NCBI RefSeq assembly: GCF_051014685.1
Contig: NC_135055.1
Location: forward strand, 7,862,001 to 7,926,000
Source of the DNA: Ptiloglossa arizonensis
Lineage: Eukaryota; Arthropoda; Insecta; Hymenoptera; Colletidae
Direction: 5' to 3'
DNA: 64,000 nucleotides
Below, piece by piece: positions 33,600-45,764 of this stretch. The position numbers and the translations under genes are program-made. The number at the start of each line of letters is the position of its first letter. Position 1 is the first letter of the stretch. The notes under the pieces are model-generated. The model saw only the letters and a program-made list of their open reading frames with translations. It searched no databases and was not told the DNA's origin.

Positions 33600-35830
33600 A
33601 AAGTTTCATGGGTTAGCGAGCAGGTATATCAACGCGTGGCGTAACGCGCAGGCGCGTATAGGGAAGCCTTGAGTCCAGACCCCGAATCGGGGCCGCGTGA
33701 GCTCTGGGTAAACACGATCGTCAGTCGTAGAGGACACGTCTTGTAGATACCTGGCATTGCTAACCGTGAGTACAATATTAGCGTATAAAGTTGTTGCGAA
33801 GTATATTCTTATGAAACAGGAGAACATTTGTTAATTATATAGTAGATTACGTACACTACACTGTACTATACAGTATATACCATAGTACAGTATATAGTAC
33901 ATCAGGAATTGAAATTGCAAGAATTGTTAATATTTCTCTACGTTTTCCATATTGTATTTTTCGTTCGTTATACGCAATATTTTGCTACCTCTTCTACAAA
34001 TCTATTTCGAGAGCATATATATCGTGCAAAGGATCGACAGATATGGTATAATCGTTAGTGTCTCCAAGAATTGTTCCTTAACCAAACGTCGAAATTGTTC
34101 GAATGCTCCAAGTAAACGCTTCTCTCGGTGTACCGATACGCAATATCTCCAATTAAACAGTGTGTAAAGTGGTGCCAGGGTGCATAGCTAAAGATTACCA
34201 TCGCACGCTGCTCATCACAGCAGTGTCCGATAACAATCGATATCTTGCTCCTGCGATATTGGTCCGAGCACCTCATTACGCGCACAGATAACAAGCTTGC
34301 GTCCCATGGTTGATGCACCGAATGTATGCAAGGGGTTGTGTTAGCTGCATTCGACGTAGCCAGTTAGGTTCGTTGGTGATATACGCCTCGTGGTGTCGAT
34401 TGCTCTGTTCTGGGTCGCGAGGATTGCGTTTAGGATACAGTCATAATACAAGAGCGATTGTTAGACTTCCAATCTTGAAATATATATTGTACTAAACTCA
34501 GTGTAGGAGCTTTCGTACTTCGTTGAACTCTAACTTGCGGATTTGTCTAATGATCTTTATAATTTCAGTATTAATTAACTCGTGGTTATATATATAACCT
34601 TGAATGAACTAGAAAGATAAAATTACCATTTATGATTGTGTTTAACAAGAGCTTTCTGTATTTTCCATGTACACCCAAGACACCAATTGACTGGTACTAA
34701 GAACTGCGAGACAACTCGACTGGAAGTGGTGTTCCTGTCGCCACGAAGGATTCATCATGGCTTAAATGGTATCATTTATGGGTTGAATCGAAGAGGTTGA
34801 AACAGTTGACTGATTTAAAATCCCTTTGCAGTGTTAGGATTCACACAATGCACAATCTCTAGTCCTCTAGCTGACGGTTGGAGGACTTTTGCCTTATAGC
34901 TCCTTGCAATAGATTCGTTTGCACGAATGTTGCAGAATATGTACTTGTTGTATAAACAGCAGCCATTTGGAAAGTTAGACTTATCAATTTTATACATCGA
35001 TAATTTACTAGATAAGTCGATTGATTAGAACATTCGTCTTTCAGTTCAGCAGACCACTCTGCCCGCTCCTCTTTTCCTAGTATAATGGTCTCATGATTGA
35101 CACAATTTTTATTACATTAATTTCCGCATTAGTAACAAAATCTTCATCTGTATTATTTTTCATTCAGCTCGTGGTAACCACCGAATTTCATAATATCGAA
35201 ACTTTTACATTTCTGCCGATGAAAATGAGTCCAAACACGACCTTGGTTCGACTACCTTTGATTATTCACAGTCGAAACATTTTCAAAAACGATTCAAATA
35301 TGTTACAATTAATAATCACGGACTCATTTTTGCGTAGAAAATCATCGCGCCGATGGAATGATAATACTTTCATAAAAATAGAACAAAGTACATAAAAATC
35401 TTTTCTTCCTCGAATGGTACACAAGTCAGTCAACTTTCCCTCCAAGAAAGAGTCTCTTAGATTTCGTTTCTAACCTAACTTTTTAATTTTTTCTCTTGTT
35501 CGAACACAGTAATTCCTAAACAACATTACACCTCCCAAATTACTCTTTCGCGAATAATAGATTGCTCAAATCCATTCGATACACCTAACCTTAAAACGTT
35601 CTTTCGTTTTTCTGTATTTAAAGTTTTCGGGTAAAAAGTCTCTCGATCGTACAAAACTCACGTTTTTAATTTCATAATCCAGTCGCATCTATTATAATAG
35701 CTTCAATTACAAAAAAAAAAATACAATATATGACAAGATCGCGATGGGTCAAGGAAGACCCAAAGAACGCGTCAACCAAGATCGAAGCTAGCAAACAATC
35801 GAAAGTAGAGCCCTTCGTGTTAAACCTAAC
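33600..35830. other. Intergenic stretch with one AT hairpin
   Basis: A GC-rich patch at about 33615-33730 includes a short GACCCCGAATCGGGGCC hairpin. A TATA-rich imperfect palindrome lies at about 33861-33901. No gene or repeat family is recognised. Confidence 0.5.
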
Positions 35831-36052
35831 CTAATAGATTGTTCGATAAGTTTCGTCGTTTGATAAGAAATGGTCCTATCAGATTCGTCGTTGTATATTT
35901 GAAAAGATAGTACAACCGTTCGACGAACATGCGTGAAGTTTCACGTAGATCTCTCGACGTACAATTTACAGTCCTTCGAAGTTTAAGTGTCATACCATAT
36001 ATTTTTACAATGAAAAACACCGAAGAAACTTATCGAACGGTCCGATAAGTTT
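35831..36052. mobile_element. Mariner-derived MITE, copy at 35.8 kb
   Basis: The left end GATTGTTCGATAAGTTTCGT pairs with right end GAAACTTATCGAACGGTC. The interior includes GAACATGCGTGAAGTTTCAC and a short ATG-like segment, both resembling the 5' leader of insect mariner elements. This points to internal deletion of a full element. Confidence 0.65.
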
Positions 36053-37150
36053 CGAAATTGGAGAAATTTCTTCCCGGAATGAAACGGAGGGTTTCATAGC
36101 GACTAACACGACGGTTAGGGGCGTCAGTGGTACGTCCGATCTACTCGCGGTTGATATTTTCCGAAAATGAGTTTTAGTCACTCGATCGGGCGACCGAAAC
36201 GAATCGAATTACCGCGCGGTTAATAGGATCGCGACGAGGTGTCGACTAGCTTAAAAGGAGGACGATTAACAGGCGACCTTGACCCAACGACGTGATCCCT
36301 CTGGATTCCTGGAGACTGATATTGGTGAGGGATTGCACTTTCGCGCAAAATGGTGGAACAGGGGAGAGAGTGTCGCGCGGGAGGGGGACGTGGGGCTGAT
36401 GGAAAAGTCGGAAGCTTGCCCTTGCTCCCGTCACGGAATAAGTAGCTAATATTTCACCGGAGTATTCGAATAACGCTTGGGAAGACGGCATCTTGCAAAC
36501 CAAGACGATGTCGTCGAACACGTGCCGCTTGAAGGAGGTTGCAACCTTCAATTTGATCTCGAAGACGCTCGAAATCCTCCGCGGCTTAATATCGTCGTTC
36601 CTTCTTGGTTCGAGGATCGACTCGAACTTGGAGCTGAAGAGCTCGCTGAATTTTTTCTTTCTTTTTTTTTTATCGAGCCACCGTTTTTCCGCACCATCGA
36701 TCTCTCGAAGACAAGCCGGGAATTGATTTCACAACCGCCATTGGATCACTCTCGGTTAATCGTCGATCGACGATACGTCGACTGTTGAAGAAACAGTGGA
36801 GTATGGATCGTGTGTACCATTTGTAATTGAATCGTTTTTAAATTAAATAACATCGGTTTTTTTCGATAGTAGAGCAATATAAAGAGTTGGATTGTTTTAT
36901 CGAATCTATCGCGGAGAGGGGACTGAGTAATAGGATTCTGTGGAGGAATTTCAGGCATTCGGTTAGGTTAACGATAGTACATCTCTCCGATGATAATTGT
37001 GAATTATATTTAAGTACGAAACTCCCACTCTACGATCCACACTTCGAGAGTTTCTTACACGTAGCAAAGCTTCTTTCTTCGACTGTCTCGTTCGTCCCTT
37101 TCAAACTCTAAAATCTAGATCCTAGAAACTTCAGACCGGTTTCCAATGAT
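36053..37150. other. GC-richer stretch, coding status unresolved
   Basis: Positions about 36240-36790 are open in frames on both strands. None has convincing splice sites together with a recognisable domain. A short repeat at about 36812-36915 is shared with 38940-39050. Confidence 0.4.
36812..36915. repeat. Short interspersed repeat shared with 38940-39050
   Basis: Both copies contain TACCATTT, AATTGAATCG, TTTAAATTAA and a GATAGTAGAG-like string, then TTTTAT(C/T)GAATC. The 39-kb copy follows GTTATCCGAAC, reminiscent of pogo/Tigger-type ends. The class is uncertain. Confidence 0.5.
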
Positions 37151-37154
37151 CTGA

Positions 37155-37354
37155 TAGGTTGCTCTATAAGTTTTGTCGTTCGATAAGAAATTGGAGCTGT
37201 TAGGTTCGTCGTTTTATTTTTCTAAAGATAAATTACTGTTTGATGAACATGTGTCAAGTTTCAGGTAGATCTGTCGACTGATTCGTGTATTGTTGAAGTG
37301 TCATAGTAAGTTTTTACATTGGACAAAACGACAAGACTTATCGAACAACCTAGT
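37155..37354. mobile_element. Mariner-derived MITE, copy at 37.2 kb
   Basis: It runs from GATAGGTTGCTCTATAAGTT to ACTTATCGAACAACCTAGTA, about 200 bp. The interior matches the 41.3-kb copy (GTTAGGTTCGTCGTTTTATT, then GAACATGTGTCAAGTTTCA). A TA lies at each edge, the usual mariner target. Confidence 0.7.
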
Positions 37355-37359
37355 ACGAA

Positions 37360-39940
37360 CACTCTCGAAACCGATATCCAATTGTAAATTATAAACATCT
37401 GCTCGATGTTGTTCGTTTTGTCTCAAACACTCTTCATTTATATTTAGTTGTATCGATATTTATCTTATAGCTATAATACTGTACACAAGGGGACTGAAGC
37501 ATAACAAGGTTCTTCTTGAAAGTTAGAAATCGTGAAAATAAAATAATCTTCAAGTTAGAAAACTATTCTTAATAAGGGTTCTAAGGATATCTTCATCATC
37601 ATTGTTCTTACGAGAGAAGGCTTACTAAGTCCATTGAACAAAATGATGATGTTCTAATGTACAAAACGATTCAACCTACATATCTTTTTAATTATTAACA
37701 ACCACTCAGGACTATTTGTCCTTTTATTCAATAAAAAAAATATACTATAGTATTGTACCTTATTCAGTATAGTACTAGTTGCTCAATAAGTTTTGTATAC
37801 ATTATACATTCATCAATGTTCCATATCTGTTATATGTAAACAATTAGGTTTATATTCTCTCTGCAAGACGAACTGGAGTCTATGCATTAGTATACGAGAA
37901 AGTAAAGAAAATTTTGCAACAGCTGTATTATCTTAAACACGTGTCCTAAAGTGAGGCATTGTTTGAAAATTGTTCACTCGAAGTTAGGCCTTCTTAGGGT
38001 TCCAGTTCACCTTTCTGCTCCAATTCTGATTTGAAAGTTACCGATCATTCGATAAATAGTGTTTGAATCAACAGATAGTTATTTCAAACGTTTTCTACCT
38101 GAAAATTTAGTTTCTTTGAATTTTTAACTTAAAATTTTTCATTTAGTGCAGTGTATTCCAAAATGGCGAGCACGATCTTTGATATAACATTTCTCTCTTT
38201 GTTAATGCATCGATCATCGGTGTTTAAAATTGCAGAAATATATTTTCCTTTGTTTCCTCTCGTTTGTCTCGAGTGCAGAAATTTCGTAATTTTTGTTTCC
38301 AGTAAAGAAAAGATTAATTCTTCTCCAATTTCGTATCTGGTACAGTCTATTCTCGGGTTTCGATACGAAACGAATAATACTAAAAGGACCATGATATGGA
38401 AATTGTGTTAAAACGTTGGTAAGATGGCCATGCAATCGAGAATTGTTTACAGCTGCTAATAACTTTGAAGGACACTCTATTTCCACAGCTGTGTACTCCG
38501 ATGTTACCAGATTCCAGCAAAATTTTTATAACAAGCTCAGAAACCAGGACAATGGTCACCTATTATGGGTGGTTCTCAAATTGGTATCGTTTTAACAAGT
38601 ATTTGCAACTTATTCTTTGTCATAATATTAAAATCATAATTTTCGTACGCGTACTGTTGTTTATTGCAAAAAATGATGTTTTCGGCACTTTCGGTGATGA
38701 TCGAGGTCGCTTCAAGGTTTCTCGATTCGATAAATGTTCACGGATACGAACGTAACACGATTTATGTTTTCGAAATGTTTTCCACAGAGAGAAAGGAAGC
38801 ATTCTATTCGCGAAACACGGTATGACAGCTGGTCAGACTATTACCAAAATCACTATGTTTGTCATAACTCGTAGTGACGATAAAATATTTGAACCTTTGT
38901 TATACGAATGCTCTGTTATCCGAACAGACAATGTCTCTGTATACCATTTATATAATTGAATCGATTTTAAATTAATTAATCGGTATTATTTGACAGTAGA
39001 GTATTGCAAAAAATTAGATTATTTTATTGAATCGGTTACCCTGATATTTGCACGAATCTCGATCGCAATTAACGAGGTCGTACTGTAAATGTTTTCAAAA
39101 TTTTAGAAACATTTAGTGTAATTTTAAATTTATATCACTTCGAAGTGCACAACAAGTGTGGAATTATTTGTCATTGTAAAATTTAATTTAGTTGTTGGAT
39201 GATTAAATTTATTATTTTCCTCGTAATCGTATCGTTAAAGAAACACTGGATTTTAATGAAAATTGCATTGAGTTTATTTTCAGTAACGAGAGGGAAACAC
39301 TTTTTTAAGGTTAATTTGACTGGTGCAAAATTCAATTTATGAACAATCTTCCGTGTCTTCGTATTATTGAAACAAAACTTGGTCTTAATGGAAGCCACGT
39401 AGAGTTTTTCCGTAATAATAGAAAAAGGAGAGCGATTTTCATAAATTTAATTTTGCATCTCTACTATAACACGCATGCAAGCCTAAAATTACATCAACTT
39501 TATCAAAAATTTCGATTCGATTGTGTTAATTTTATTTATTCCATTTCAAGAACTTTCGAAGTGATAATTTCGTGTGCACTGTGTTTAGCTGTAAACTATC
39601 TTCTTGAAACATTATTCTTTAACGATTAAGATTAATTTTCACCCTAACGATTTAGCATGCGTAACGGTGGCATTAAAGTGACAGAAGAAGATTTATACAT
39701 TGAAAAATAAAAAATTGCACGGTATTGCGAAACATTATTGGAATTAAACATGTCCTCGTTAAGAATCTTCAAAAGGATTTTAGACGTTCGAAAACCTACC
39801 TTTTACCTGGTTCGGGGCATAAAAAGACTGTAATTTCACACAGTTAAATATCATTAAAAACTTACAGACTTTAGCAGTAAGTGAGACATCTGGAAAGGAA
39901 TAGCAAATCATTTCCGACAATACTGAAGATACAAAGGGGG
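37360..39940. other. Intergenic stretch, mostly unassigned
   Basis: It contains one isolated left end of the mariner-type MITE near 37783 (TAGTTGCTCAATAAGTTTTG) and the short repeat copy at 38940-39050. No gene is seen. Confidence 0.5.
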
Positions 39941-39944
39941 TACT

Positions 39945-40545
39945 TCATTAAAATAAATTGCCAAATCTTTAGTCGACTCCGGTAATTTATTACAGGAAAA
40001 CTTTTCCAGTCATCTTCCGTACGGTATTGTTTGTTAGAAATCTCAAATAAAATAAAACAACAAATAGATCCTTGGAAAGAAGAAAGAACTAATTCGAAAA
40101 ACTACCAAAGATAAGGGTCTTATCACTCTTACAGGTATAAAAATTAAAATAAATTTATTTATTTTAGTCTTTAATCGACTCGGGTAATTTATTAAAGTAA
40201 AACATTTTTCATTCCTTTTTGCATAATATTATTCGTTAAAAATCTCAAACAAAATAAACGACGAATAGATCCTTAAAAAGAAGAAGGTACTAATTGGAAA
40301 AATGACCAGAGATCGAACAAGGGACTTGTCATTCTCGTAAGTATAAAAATTGAAATAGAAATCAAATAAATTGCTAAATTCTTTTGCATTCTTTTTTGCA
40401 CAATATTATTCGTTAAAAATCTGAGACAAAATAAACGACAAATAGATTCTTAAAAAGAGAAATGTACTAATTCGAAAAAATCGAATAACAAAGAACTTGT
40501 CATTATTCTAAATATAAAGATGATTGAAAATAGTCTCAGAGTAGG
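39945..40545. repeat. Diverged tandem repeat of about 190 bp, three copies
   Basis: Landmarks CGACTC(C/G)GGTAATTTATTA, AAAATAAA(A/C)(A/G)ACAAATAGAT and ATATTATTCGTTAAAAATCT recur at roughly 190-bp steps, with clear divergence and the third copy truncated. Confidence 0.65.
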
Positions 40546-40964
40546 TAGAATAAAAGTACTTTACCGTATTCTAACCGTACGACGCATGCTACTTCGACCA
40601 CGGGGCAACATTATCGGATATATAAATTAATGAACAAGGTATAGAACTCTCTATCTCTTTGAAATCTCGAGTGCAACTGTCAAACAGCTCGATAGTAGAT
40701 ACCTCGTCGTGAACCAACAGCTGCCCATCTCCGTTTATCGACATACCCAGTGGGACATTAGTAGAACATAATAAAACATTCTAAAGCGTGCAACGGTGTT
40801 ATTTCGTCAAAATTAAAATTCCCAAACTACTCCTGTCAGATTGTATCAAAAGACGGTCTTATAAATGTTCGGTATGGAGGAAATGGAAAAATGATTCATG
40901 TCGTATGATGTCCTCCTCCGTTTCAAACAATTGTTTTTGTTTTTACCCTTGTAGTAAGATAAAA

Positions 40965-41295
40965 TATTGACCAGTAGTATTTTCAAAGCATAGAAAATAT
41001 ATTAGAGTTAGCAAAGTTTAAGGAATTGAAAGTACTAAGAATCAATCGAGTTCGAAACATCGAAAATACTAATTCTAACCTAGAAATCTAGAATTGAAAT
41101 TACTAAGAATTAGTTAAAGTAAGATAAAATGTTGACCAGTAGTATTTTTAAAGCATCGAAAATACTTAGAATTGGTAAAGTTCAAGGAATTGAAAATACT
41201 AAGAATCAATCAAGTTCGAAACATCGAAAATACTAATTCTAACCTAGAAACCTAGAATTGAAAATACTAAGAATCAGTCAAGGTCGAAACATCGA
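40965..41295. repeat. Tandem duplication of about 155 bp with short subrepeats
   Basis: TGACCAGTAGTATTTT near 40968 recurs near 41125. Inside both, GAAAATACTAAGAATC-like strings repeat every few tens of bases. The array ends directly against the MITE at 41.3 kb. Confidence 0.75.
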
Positions 41296-41302
41296 AAATA
41301 CT

Positions 41303-41518
41303 AGGTCGTTTAATAAGTTTTGTCGTTCGATAAAACTTATTGAACAGTATCGTTCGATAAGAAACGGAGCTATTAGGTTCGTCGTTTTATTTTTCTAAAG
41401 ACGGTACTATTGTTCAACGAACATGCGTGAAGTTTCATGTAGATCTATCGACTCGTTCCTGTATTTACTGTTGTTCAAAGTTCAACGTTTCGACGAACGA
41501 CGAAACTTATCGAGTCAA
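41303..41518. mobile_element. Mariner-derived MITE, copy at 41.3 kb
   Basis: It runs from ACTAGGTCGTTTAATAAGTT to CGACGAAACTTATCGAGTCA. The interior has TTAGGTTCGTCGTTTTATTT, GAACATGCGTGAAGTTTCAT and GTAGATCTATCGACTCGTTC. A second, inverted short end lies at about 41332-41350. Confidence 0.7.
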
Positions 41519-41725
41519 GCTATTATTTTCGAAAGTCTGCGAATCACCCTGGACTTGGCTAAATACGCATGCGCGTCTAGTGAAAGAATGGTATGCAAGG
41601 AATCGTAAGGTTAAACGAAGTTAATTCTGAAAGATGTCAAGGATGCTCGAAGATCGCGGAATACTTTCTTTCCGCGGATTCCTTCTTGATCCGAGCGGGG
41701 AAGGAAGAGGAAGTGAAAAAGAGAC

Positions 41726-41766
41726 GGGAGGGGAGGGGTAGAGGGGGGGGGGGAGGGCGAGGGTGG
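41726..41766 (+). other. G-run cluster, possible G-quadruplex
   Basis: At least five G-tracts of three or more occur within 40 bases (GGGAGGGGAGGGG, then a run of about 10 G, GGGCGAGGG). This meets the usual G3+ tract rule for G-quadruplex potential on the + strand. Confidence 0.7.
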
Positions 41767-41769
41767 AGC

Positions 41770-43000
41770 GAAATTAAAACCTGCGCAATCGAAACGGGAC
41801 GCCCTGCGTCTAGTGTACATCTATCCTCAAATGGAACAAGAGCAGAGGCCAGGTTGTCGAGAACTTTCGATGCCCCCGGGGTAAAATCGAAGGCTGTAGC
41901 CTTGCCTCCGCATTAAAGGCGATTCCGTTTAGTTTCGGGGGGGAGCCGCCAACATCTCGGAACATTATTTAAATACTTGGAGTTATTTATAAATTACGGC
42001 ATACCTGGAGAAGAGTGCTCGGAACTGCTGCGGGCAGAATTAAGTATACGAGGGGCCGGAAAGAAGACCTTGACTCGACATTTTCGCGATTCGTACTATA
42101 TCATGTACTGTACACAATTTTATCGTTAAAAAAAAAAAAAAACAATTAAAATTAAAATAGTTACAATTACTTTAATACAGTACCTTTCGTTAAAAGTGAC
42201 TTTATGGTTGCTACGATTCCGGTCATTGTGCTTATCTGAAATAAGAATCTCGAAAACTATTTTATTTATGGATTTTATTTATAGATGAAAAAATTGTGTA
42301 TGGTCCTTAAACATAGAGGAGAGATATGTGTGTAAACTGGATGTAAAAATCTGTCAGCGTTTTGTTTAAAAAAATCTCAAATATAGATTAAAATTCTCTC
42401 TTAAATTATAGAAAGCTACGAAGTAAAGAAAGTTTTAAAGTTGTATAGATGATCTGAGAACATTAATTGTAATCATTATTATAACCAGTATTTATTTAAT
42501 CAGTATTTATTACTAGGAGGAAGGGTACACGTCACAACATAGTGATTGCTTTAAGTAGCCTAACGAAGACTGTTCTCACGCCTAATTTCAAATATCATTC
42601 GAACCAAGAGTTGTTTCCTTGAAAAGTTGATACTAATTTTTAAACTGTAACGTGTTTTCTCAATGCTAACTACACACATAAAATTATAGAACGATTGCAA
42701 ACCTGAAGAAACCACTCTTATTTTGAAAATAGTTTCGATCGTAACTATTTAATAACTTTTTCTCAAAGGGACTATAAACGTCGCTCCCATAAAATTAGTT
42801 TCGTGTACGACGAAGATTCAATATTAATTTATTTTCGCTATCGACTTCGAATGGTAGTATTTTTCTGATACAGGACTGTTTTGTTTGAAATTTTTATGGA
42901 AATATTCTTCTCTCATAAGTGCGTTGCTTCGAGGGAGTAATTTATGCATTTCAGTACCATTCCAGGCAGTCCTATCATTTTCTGGAGCATTTCAACGAAA
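41770..43000. other. Intergenic stretch, nothing recognised
   Basis: The first 200 bases stay GC-rich, then the sequence turns AT-rich. No gene or repeat was seen. Confidence 0.5.
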
Positions 43001-43007
43001 GATGTCC

Positions 43008-43385
43008 GCAATCAGATTAAATCACTCGAAGTTATGATCACGATTCACAAGAACGTCCACTTCTTCTATCCATTTTGTACAATTGATAGAAACATCTTCG
43101 TGCACTGAGGGTGCATTCGAATTTATTTTTCTTTTCACGGAGAAACGTTACATGAATATGAATTTAAAAATTTTCACAAAAAACGTATCATGTAAACAAT
43201 CAGATTAAATCACTCGAAGTTACGATCACGATTCACAAGAACGTCCACTTCTTCTATCCATTTTGTACAATTGAAAGAAACATCTTCGTTCACTGAGGGT
43301 GCATTCGAATTTATTTTTCTTTTCACGGAGAAACATTACTTGAATATGAATTTAAAAATTGTCACGAAAAACGTAGCGCGTAAAG
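43008..43385. repeat. 188-bp tandem duplication, two copies
   Basis: CAGATTAAATCACTCGAAGT at 43013 recurs at 43201. The copies share AAGAACGTCCACTTCTTCTA and are over 95 percent identical by eye, suggesting a recent event. Confidence 0.9.
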
Positions 43386-43389
43386 ATTA

Positions 43390-44990
43390 CATGAACAACG
43401 ATTTAAAATTTTTGAACTGGAACTTTAATTTTAAGGTTTCCTTTGTGAATACCCGCGACTGCCCAATAGGATAGCGTACAAATTATTGATAGTTATTGAC
43501 AGTTCGTGATATGGACGCTTATCTCGATCGCATTCAATCATTTCGAGCGGGTAAACACGATTTGTATAAACAGATAAAAGGATTATTATCGACCTCGTGT
43601 TTGCATCTCAATGACAAACCTACCGTTCCCTTCGTGCATTATTTTTTTTTTTACAAATCGCGAGTTTAATGTTGCATCGACTGAAGATACTGGTTACATA
43701 GCAACGTAACATGCAACAATCAATTTTTATCGTTTGATCTCACATTAATTTTACGAATAGAGATGTTTCTTTAATAAAATTTCAAACATTGGAAACTGTA
43801 CTTGCATCGAGATCATTCTACAAGCTAATATCTAGAATAGTCGAGAGATTCGTACAATTGAACAATAATTTAGTTTTCATCGTAGTGTTGATTAATTGAA
43901 GTTAAGTTCAGATGCAGTTTGTCATAATTAGTATGTTTTTTATCTACGTCAAAGTAATAATCATGACGTTAAAATTGCCTCTTCACTCGTCGACTGTCAA
44001 TACTTTTCCAACATTAGATAAATATTAGATAATTTATACCACATTAGTGTACCATACTCTATCCCTACCATTTTGGTAAAATATTCTCAAAGTTCGAGGC
44101 GTGTAAAAAGCAAGACACAAATTTTCATTCGATTAGAAAACTATCGCTAAAGTAACACTATTCACGGTGTTCGCACAGCATTATGGTTTCCTCTGGAGCA
44201 TAAGCTACCCTCACAGCTACGTAGCTGTTGCTAATGATCCTAATAATTACTCACATAGCGCTTCCAGGTACAGGAATGCACCGAGCAATTGGCCATAGTC
44301 GAAGCCTGGGCGCAAACTTTAAGCGAAGAATTTCAATTTTAATTTTACGACAAGAATTCGCCCCTACCCCTCTATTAAGCGTTTCTTGAAAACGGGCCGA
44401 TTCTTCTGCGGTGAATTAATCACTTTTTAATCGTAGCCTCGCTAAAAGATACCATGGTGCAAATCCGTAAGGAGATGCAGGAAACCATGATCTTCTTCAT
44501 TAGTCATCGACATCGATTCGTATTGAATTATTAACCATCACAATTGCATTTAAATATAATAATATTCACGCGTCAAAATATACTGTAACGAAACAAAGAC
44601 TCATACTACAGATCTTTATTAATTGCATAACACGTTCTTCTCTGTGGAAGAAACAAAAATATTTAGTGATTTTCGAGATAAAAGAAAATTAAGCATGTTA
44701 AGGTTTGCATTAAGAAGACATGGTTACAGGTTTAAAGATTTTAACGAAAAGAAATGTATTAGGTGATTCTTCTCTCTAATGAATATTTTTTGATAAACGT
44801 CTGTTTCATATTTCGTAAAGGAAATGTGCTTTTATTTGCAAGGTTTACTTTAAATTATACAAAAAACTTCAAGATGTATTTGAGTCACAGGTTTAACTAT
44901 TTCATGATCGGTTGTATAATAAGTGGGGTACAATAGTGAAAATATTAAAGATATCAAAACAAGAAAAATTGGTTGTAATTAACTATCCAA
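43390..44990. other. Intergenic stretch, nothing recognised
   Basis: AT-rich sequence with short frames only. Confidence 0.5.
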
Positions 44991-44993
44991 CAA

Positions 44994-45764
44994 TTACGGT
45001 GCAAAGTCGAAAAAAGTATCGATTACCTCGATCGTTAATAACATCGCTAATAAAACAGCTTCCGAAAATTGTTTATAAGTCATTAACGCCAATAATAATC
45101 AATGCTAAAGATGTACAAGAATTTTCCTGAGAATCTCCGCGATGTGACGCATATCGAAATTATTCATCGATTACGGCGGAAAGTCGAGAAAAGTATCGAT
45201 TACTAAATCTCTACAAGCAACGGCACTACGATCACTGCGGAAAAATGTTTATAACTAATTAATCACGTTAAAAATTTTCACCGGTATGGTCCTTAAATGT
45301 GACCGTGAACATCTACTACATAATGCAACTCTAAATTGAACATTTTTGCGCTCCAAATGTGTTAAATTAACGTTTTCTTCCTTCCGCGACATTTTGGCGG
45401 GAATTTTTTGTCCATCTTTGTCGCACACCGTTCCCCCCTCTCTCTTTCTCTCTCTCGCGTTGATAGACTACCTCCTTCAACATTCTCTGATCCTGGTACC
45501 AGCGCCTGATATCGGTACAGCAGGAATCTAGTTTACTATACATGTCGCTACACAAGGTCGGTAACGCACGAAATTCTTTAAATTGCTCGTAACTAATTAG
45601 TGTGTTTAAAAATGAGGTCACGCAAGGCAACTCCAAATGTACAAAATTTTGCGCTGTAAATTTTGAAACGAATATTGTTTATCTTTCGCGCCATATTTAA
45701 AACAAATTTTAGCGATCTCCTCGATCTTTCTATATTCCTGTTACCAGCAGACGATATTCGGATT
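44994..45764. repeat. Old diverged repeat domain beside the satellite
   Basis: TTACGG(T/C)G near 44994 recurs 177 bp later at 45171, each followed by AAGTCGA(A/G)AAAAGTATCGAT. Strings such as TTGCTCGTAACTAATTAGTG resemble the TTCGTAGCTAATTATGTCG part of the satellite unit that follows. This suggests the satellite grew from this older domain. Confidence 0.55.

Noticed and set aside
6856..34790. ATGGCTTAAATG shared near 6861 and 34759
   Set aside because: Similarity stops after about a dozen bases, so it is not evidence for a shared element.
36246..36788. Open frames on both strands in a GC-richer patch
   Set aside because: Neither strand has convincing acceptor and donor sites with a recognisable domain. 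The mirrored openness is expected from base composition.
45367..45636. Minus-strand frame of 89 codons
   Set aside because: It lies in the decayed repeat domain beside the satellite and shares repeat strings with it. No domain was recognised.
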